Assembly (NCBI GenBank): GCA_040877415.1
Contig: JBBDNV010000151.1
Location: 1 to 14,708 of the forward strand
Length of the DNA stretch: 14,708 nucleotides
Direction of reading: 5' to 3'
Source of the DNA: JBBDNV01 sp040877415
Lineage (GTDB): Bacteria > Planctomycetota > Planctomycetia > Pirellulales > PALSA-1355
Below, piece after piece: positions 13,260-14,708 of the stretch. Within the stretch, counting starts at the first letter, position 1; every line of letters begins with the position of its first letter. The notes below the pieces were generated by a model. That model was not told the origin of the DNA and did no database searches. It saw only the letters and a program-made list of their open reading frames with translations. The position numbers and the translations under genes were made by a program.

Positions 13260-13383
13260 ACTACACGATGGAAATTGGATTATTCGGCGTCATTGCACCA
13301 CCAAAAACTCCCCCGCGCGTCAGGGTTGTTTTTCTTGCGCGCGCCGCGCGAGGAGCAACGTCCATCCTCCGCGACATGCGCCG

Positions 13384-13439
13384 CATCGCGGATCCCACCG
13401 GGCCCACTCGGGTCCCGTTTCAGCTTTTTAGTCTTTCAG
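13384..13439. repeat. Direct repeat copy 1: hairpin plus TTTCAG tail, overlapping the end of hepT
   Basis: This 56-base segment begins CATCGCGGAT and matches 14402-14456 with five substitutions and one 1-base indel. A GC-rich stem-loop (CGGGCC...GGTCCCG) is followed by TTTCAGCTTTTTAGTCTTTCAG. On the plus strand this resembles a terminator, but no plus-strand gene ends here. The hepT stop codon at 13420-13422 lies inside the T-rich tail. Confidence 0.8.
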
Positions 13440-13905
13440 CTTTTTCGCTTTTGGTCGCCGTTTGCCGTTCCCCGATGAACATTTCCGACGAGGAAATGGC
13501 GGACAGCAGAGCTGGGGCCAGCTTCAACGTGTCGGCATAAAGCTCCAGCAAATCATCCGTGGCATATTCATGCGCGATCATGTTCCGCAAGTCGCGCACC
13601 TCGATCATGATCTTCGCGGACGGTATGACACCGAGCTTCTCGCAGAGATTCATGCGGTCGATGAAAGTCGGCGCATCTTCCCGCAACAGCAGCACCAGTG
13701 TCTTGAGGACCTTTTGCGTGAGGATGTCCGCGGAGCGTGCGAACTTCGACGTCAACGCGTCGAAACTCTCCTCCTCCTCGAAACTCTGGCGCGGGGAGGG
13801 CTCGAGTTTCGAGCATTTCGCCACGGACTTTTCCAGCGATGCGGCGGCCCGCGACAAATGCGCCAACTCCATCCGCAACAGAGGCGGCAGTGCTTCCGGG
13901 TTCAT
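13420..13905 (-). CDS. hepT: HEPN-domain toxin (HepT-like)
   Basis: This 161-aa, all-helical protein ends its conserved part with VRDLRNMIAHEYATDD, which contains the HEPN RNase motif R-x4-H-x-Y (R107, H112, Y114). In characterised HepT/MntA systems HepT is an RNase, and the tyrosine of this motif is AMPylated by the MntA partner to silence it. The start ATG (13905) overlaps the mntA stop by four bases (ATGA), so the pair is translationally coupled with the antitoxin first. Family members are usually about 135-150 aa. Here roughly the last ten codons (152-161) and the stop are read from the TTTCAG-type repeat, a repeat-derived tail. Toxicity is not demonstrable from sequence, but all key residues are intact. 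Confidence 0.88.
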   Translation of the reverse strand: MNPEALPPLLRMELAHLSRAAASLEKSVAKCSKLEPSPRQSFEEEESFDALTSKFARSADILTQKVLKTLVLLLREDAPTFIDRMNLCEKLGVIPSAKIMIEVRDLRNMIAHEYATDDLLELYADTLKLAPALLSAISSSEMFIGERQTATKSEKAERLKS

Positions 13906-14207
13906 AGCTTGGCCGCGGTGGCCAGCGCGACCTCTTTGAACGGATGTTGCTCGGTCCGGGTGAAATTCACGACGTCCAGTTTCTGCTCGCCGATCCGGTC
14001 GAGAATGGCGCGACGAATGCGCCGCAGCGTCTCGAGGGCCAGCCGTTGTTCGGTCAACAACAGCACATCAATGTCACCGCCCCGCGCCGCCGGGTCGGTG
14101 CGGGAGCCGAAGACATATGCCTCGGCCCCGGGCACCAGGTTTGCTGTCTGGGCCCGGATAGCCTCCCGCTCCTCGGGTTCGAGTCGCAAGTGGTCGGACC
14201 GCTCCAT
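13902..14207 (-). CDS. mntA: MNT-domain nucleotidyltransferase antitoxin (MntA-like)
   Basis: This 101-aa minimal nucleotidyltransferase has the signature VFGSRTDPAARGGDIDVLLL. G34-S35, D45 and D47 form the GSX9DXD motif, and D78 in KLDVVNF is the likely third metal ligand. In known systems this enzyme transfers AMP to the tyrosine of the HEPN partner and neutralises it. The start is taken as the ATG at 14207. A TTG at 14210 directly before it is possible but less likely. No strong Shine-Dalgarno or promoter is visible upstream, where a repeat-rich spacer begins. It overlaps hepT by ATGA. The catalytic residues are all present, so the antitoxin should be active. Confidence 0.9.
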   Translation of the reverse strand: MERSDHLRLEPEEREAIRAQTANLVPGAEAYVFGSRTDPAARGGDIDVLLLTEQRLALETLRRIRRAILDRIGEQKLDVVNFTRTEQHPFKEVALATAAKL

Positions 14208-14320
14208 CAAACCCAGTTATCACGCCGCTGCCACCGCCGCAAGCAGCACTGTCCGGTTCCGCTCTCCGACCTCTGACCCTCTTGCGCCTCTTCGCGACTA
14301 TCCACCCCTTCGCGTCCCTC

Positions 14321-14354
14321 GGCCTGTGGAATGCGCAGCGTATTCCATCAGGCC
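14321..14354. repeat. Large bulged hairpin/palindrome in the spacer
   Basis: GGCCTG (14321-14326) pairs with CAGGCC (14349-14354), and TGGAATGCG (14327-14335) pairs with CGTATTCCA (14339-14347) with one G-T pair. The loop is CAG and the only bulge is T14348. A 15-bp stem of this quality resembles a REP/BIME-type interspersed hairpin. No T run follows on either strand, so a terminator is less likely. Confidence 0.7.
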
Positions 14355-14401
14355 CCTCCTCCAAACGTGCAATCCCCATACGCACAAAACAAGACCTGAC
14401 C

Positions 14402-14497
14402 CCATCGCGGATCTCACCGGGCCACTCGAAGCCCGTTTCAGCTTTTCAGTCTTTCAGTCTTTCAGCTTTTCAGCCTTTCAAGTTTCAGCTTTTCAGC
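14402..14497. repeat. Direct repeat copy 2 with extended TTTCAG array
   Basis: The first 55 bases (14402-14456) match 13384-13439. The stem is CGGGC...GCCCG. Its loop bases differ from copy 1 while pairing potential is kept. The tail continues as about eight degenerate units of 7-9 bases, TTTCAGC / TTTTCAGTC / TTTCAGTC and so on, to 14497. The two copies lie either side of mntA/hepT, 1018 bases apart. Confidence 0.8.
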
Positions 14498-14541
14498 CCT
14501 CACGCGCTCGTCACGCCATAGCTGGACAGCGCGAAGGCGGA

Positions 14542-14708
14542 TCACTTGGCCCGCGACAGAAAAACGGCTCGATTGGTCCAATCCGCGTCCGATTCGGTCA
14601 GCCACAGTTCAACGAGCGCCTCGGCCAGGCCGGCATGATCATTCTGCGCGAAAGATTTGCTCGAGATGAAAATCACCCCGCCATGCTCTTGGCCGGACAC
14701 AGCCATAT
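14542..14708 (-). CDS. C-terminal part of a small protein, possibly PIN-like (DUF5615-type), cut by window edge
   Basis: An open frame enters from the right edge on the minus strand and ends at TGA (14544-14542). The visible end reads from an internal ATG at 14706: GQEHGGVIFISSKSF, then AGLAEALVELWL and WTNRAVFLSRAK. The pattern of a hydrophobic strand after H-G/A-G, a helix, and a final short helix resembles the C-terminus of DUF5615/Mut7-C-like PIN proteins, which are often toxin-antitoxin components. The catalytic acidic residues would lie upstream, outside the window, so the family call is weak. Whether the ATG at 14706 is internal cannot be decided. Position next to mntA/hepT fits a toxin-antitoxin cluster. 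Confidence 0.5.
   Translation of the reverse strand, partial: MAVSGQEHGGVIFISSKSFAQNDHAGLAEALVELWLTESDADWTNRAVFLSRAK

Larger units (their letters stand above)
14208..14541. other. Repeat-rich non-coding spacer of about 330 bases
   Basis: No convincing gene lies in this stretch. It contains a strong hairpin (14321-14354), the second copy of the direct repeat (14402-14456) and its extended TTTCAG array to about 14497. The promoter of mntA must lie at its left part or further upstream, but I see no clear -35/-10 pair. Confidence 0.6.

Noticed and set aside
14435..14497. TTTCAG repeats as a CRISPR array
   Set aside because: Units are only 7-9 bases, contiguous and degenerate, without spacers and without cas genes nearby.
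1..14708. tRNA, rRNA, riboswitch or transposase genes
   Set aside because: I looked for tRNA-like arms, rRNA-like stretches, and DDE or tyrosine-transposase motifs on both strands and saw none I can support.

Overview
The window is GC-rich, tightly packed bacterial chromosome. It carries a cell-surface glycan region made of lipid-linked sugar enzymes and membrane glycosyltransferases, followed by a toxin-antitoxin patch. Gene families (XRE-cupin regulator, LamG-bearing exported protein, multi-pass GT-C transferases, MBOAT) and the intergenic hairpin and TTTCAG-type repeats fit a Gram-negative bacterium of the Planctomycetota-Verrucomicrobiota group, perhaps an Opitutales-like verrucomicrobium. 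No rRNA or other marker gene is present, so the taxonomy is an inference.

Layout. (1) 1-4281, minus strand: an XRE-cupin regulator, a translationally coupled membrane-anchored beta-propeller/LamG protein, a long REP-like hairpin, an MBOAT O-acyltransferase, and the first codons of a further gene cut by the window edge. (2) 4377-8270, plus strand: a three-gene operon of a GT2 glycosyltransferase, an ArnA-type UDP-glucuronate decarboxylase and a large GT-C membrane glycosyltransferase. It reads divergently from the regulator. (3) 8283-13259, minus strand: a four-gene run converging on region 2. Reading from 13259 it holds two tandem paralogous 495-aa GT-C transferases (B, then A), a DPPR-synthase-like UbiA prenyltransferase and a PgpA-type phosphatase with an extra N-terminal domain. 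(4) 13420-14708, minus strand: a MntA/HepT (MNT/HEPN) toxin-antitoxin pair, bracketed by a 56-bp direct repeat, then the C-terminal end of a small PIN-like protein.

How the genes may work together (inference): two convergent operons each contain an enzyme for an activated pentose. One is UDP-4-keto-pentose or UDP-xylose from the ArnA-like decarboxylase. The other is polyprenyl-phosphoryl-ribose from the UbiA/DPPR synthase plus a PgpA-like phosphatase. Between them they also encode a GT2 enzyme and three GT-C transferases of the type that use polyprenyl-phosphate sugars outside the membrane. This looks like a pentose decoration pathway for an envelope glycan; the MBOAT could O-acylate the same or another polymer.

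Most striking at sequence level are: a 519-bp near-identical tract (6 mismatches) inside two otherwise divergent tandem GT-C genes, which suggests gene conversion; a textbook intrinsic-terminator hairpin inside the first codons of the promoter-proximal GT-C gene; and repeat-derived sequence that supplies or overlaps the stop codons of two genes.
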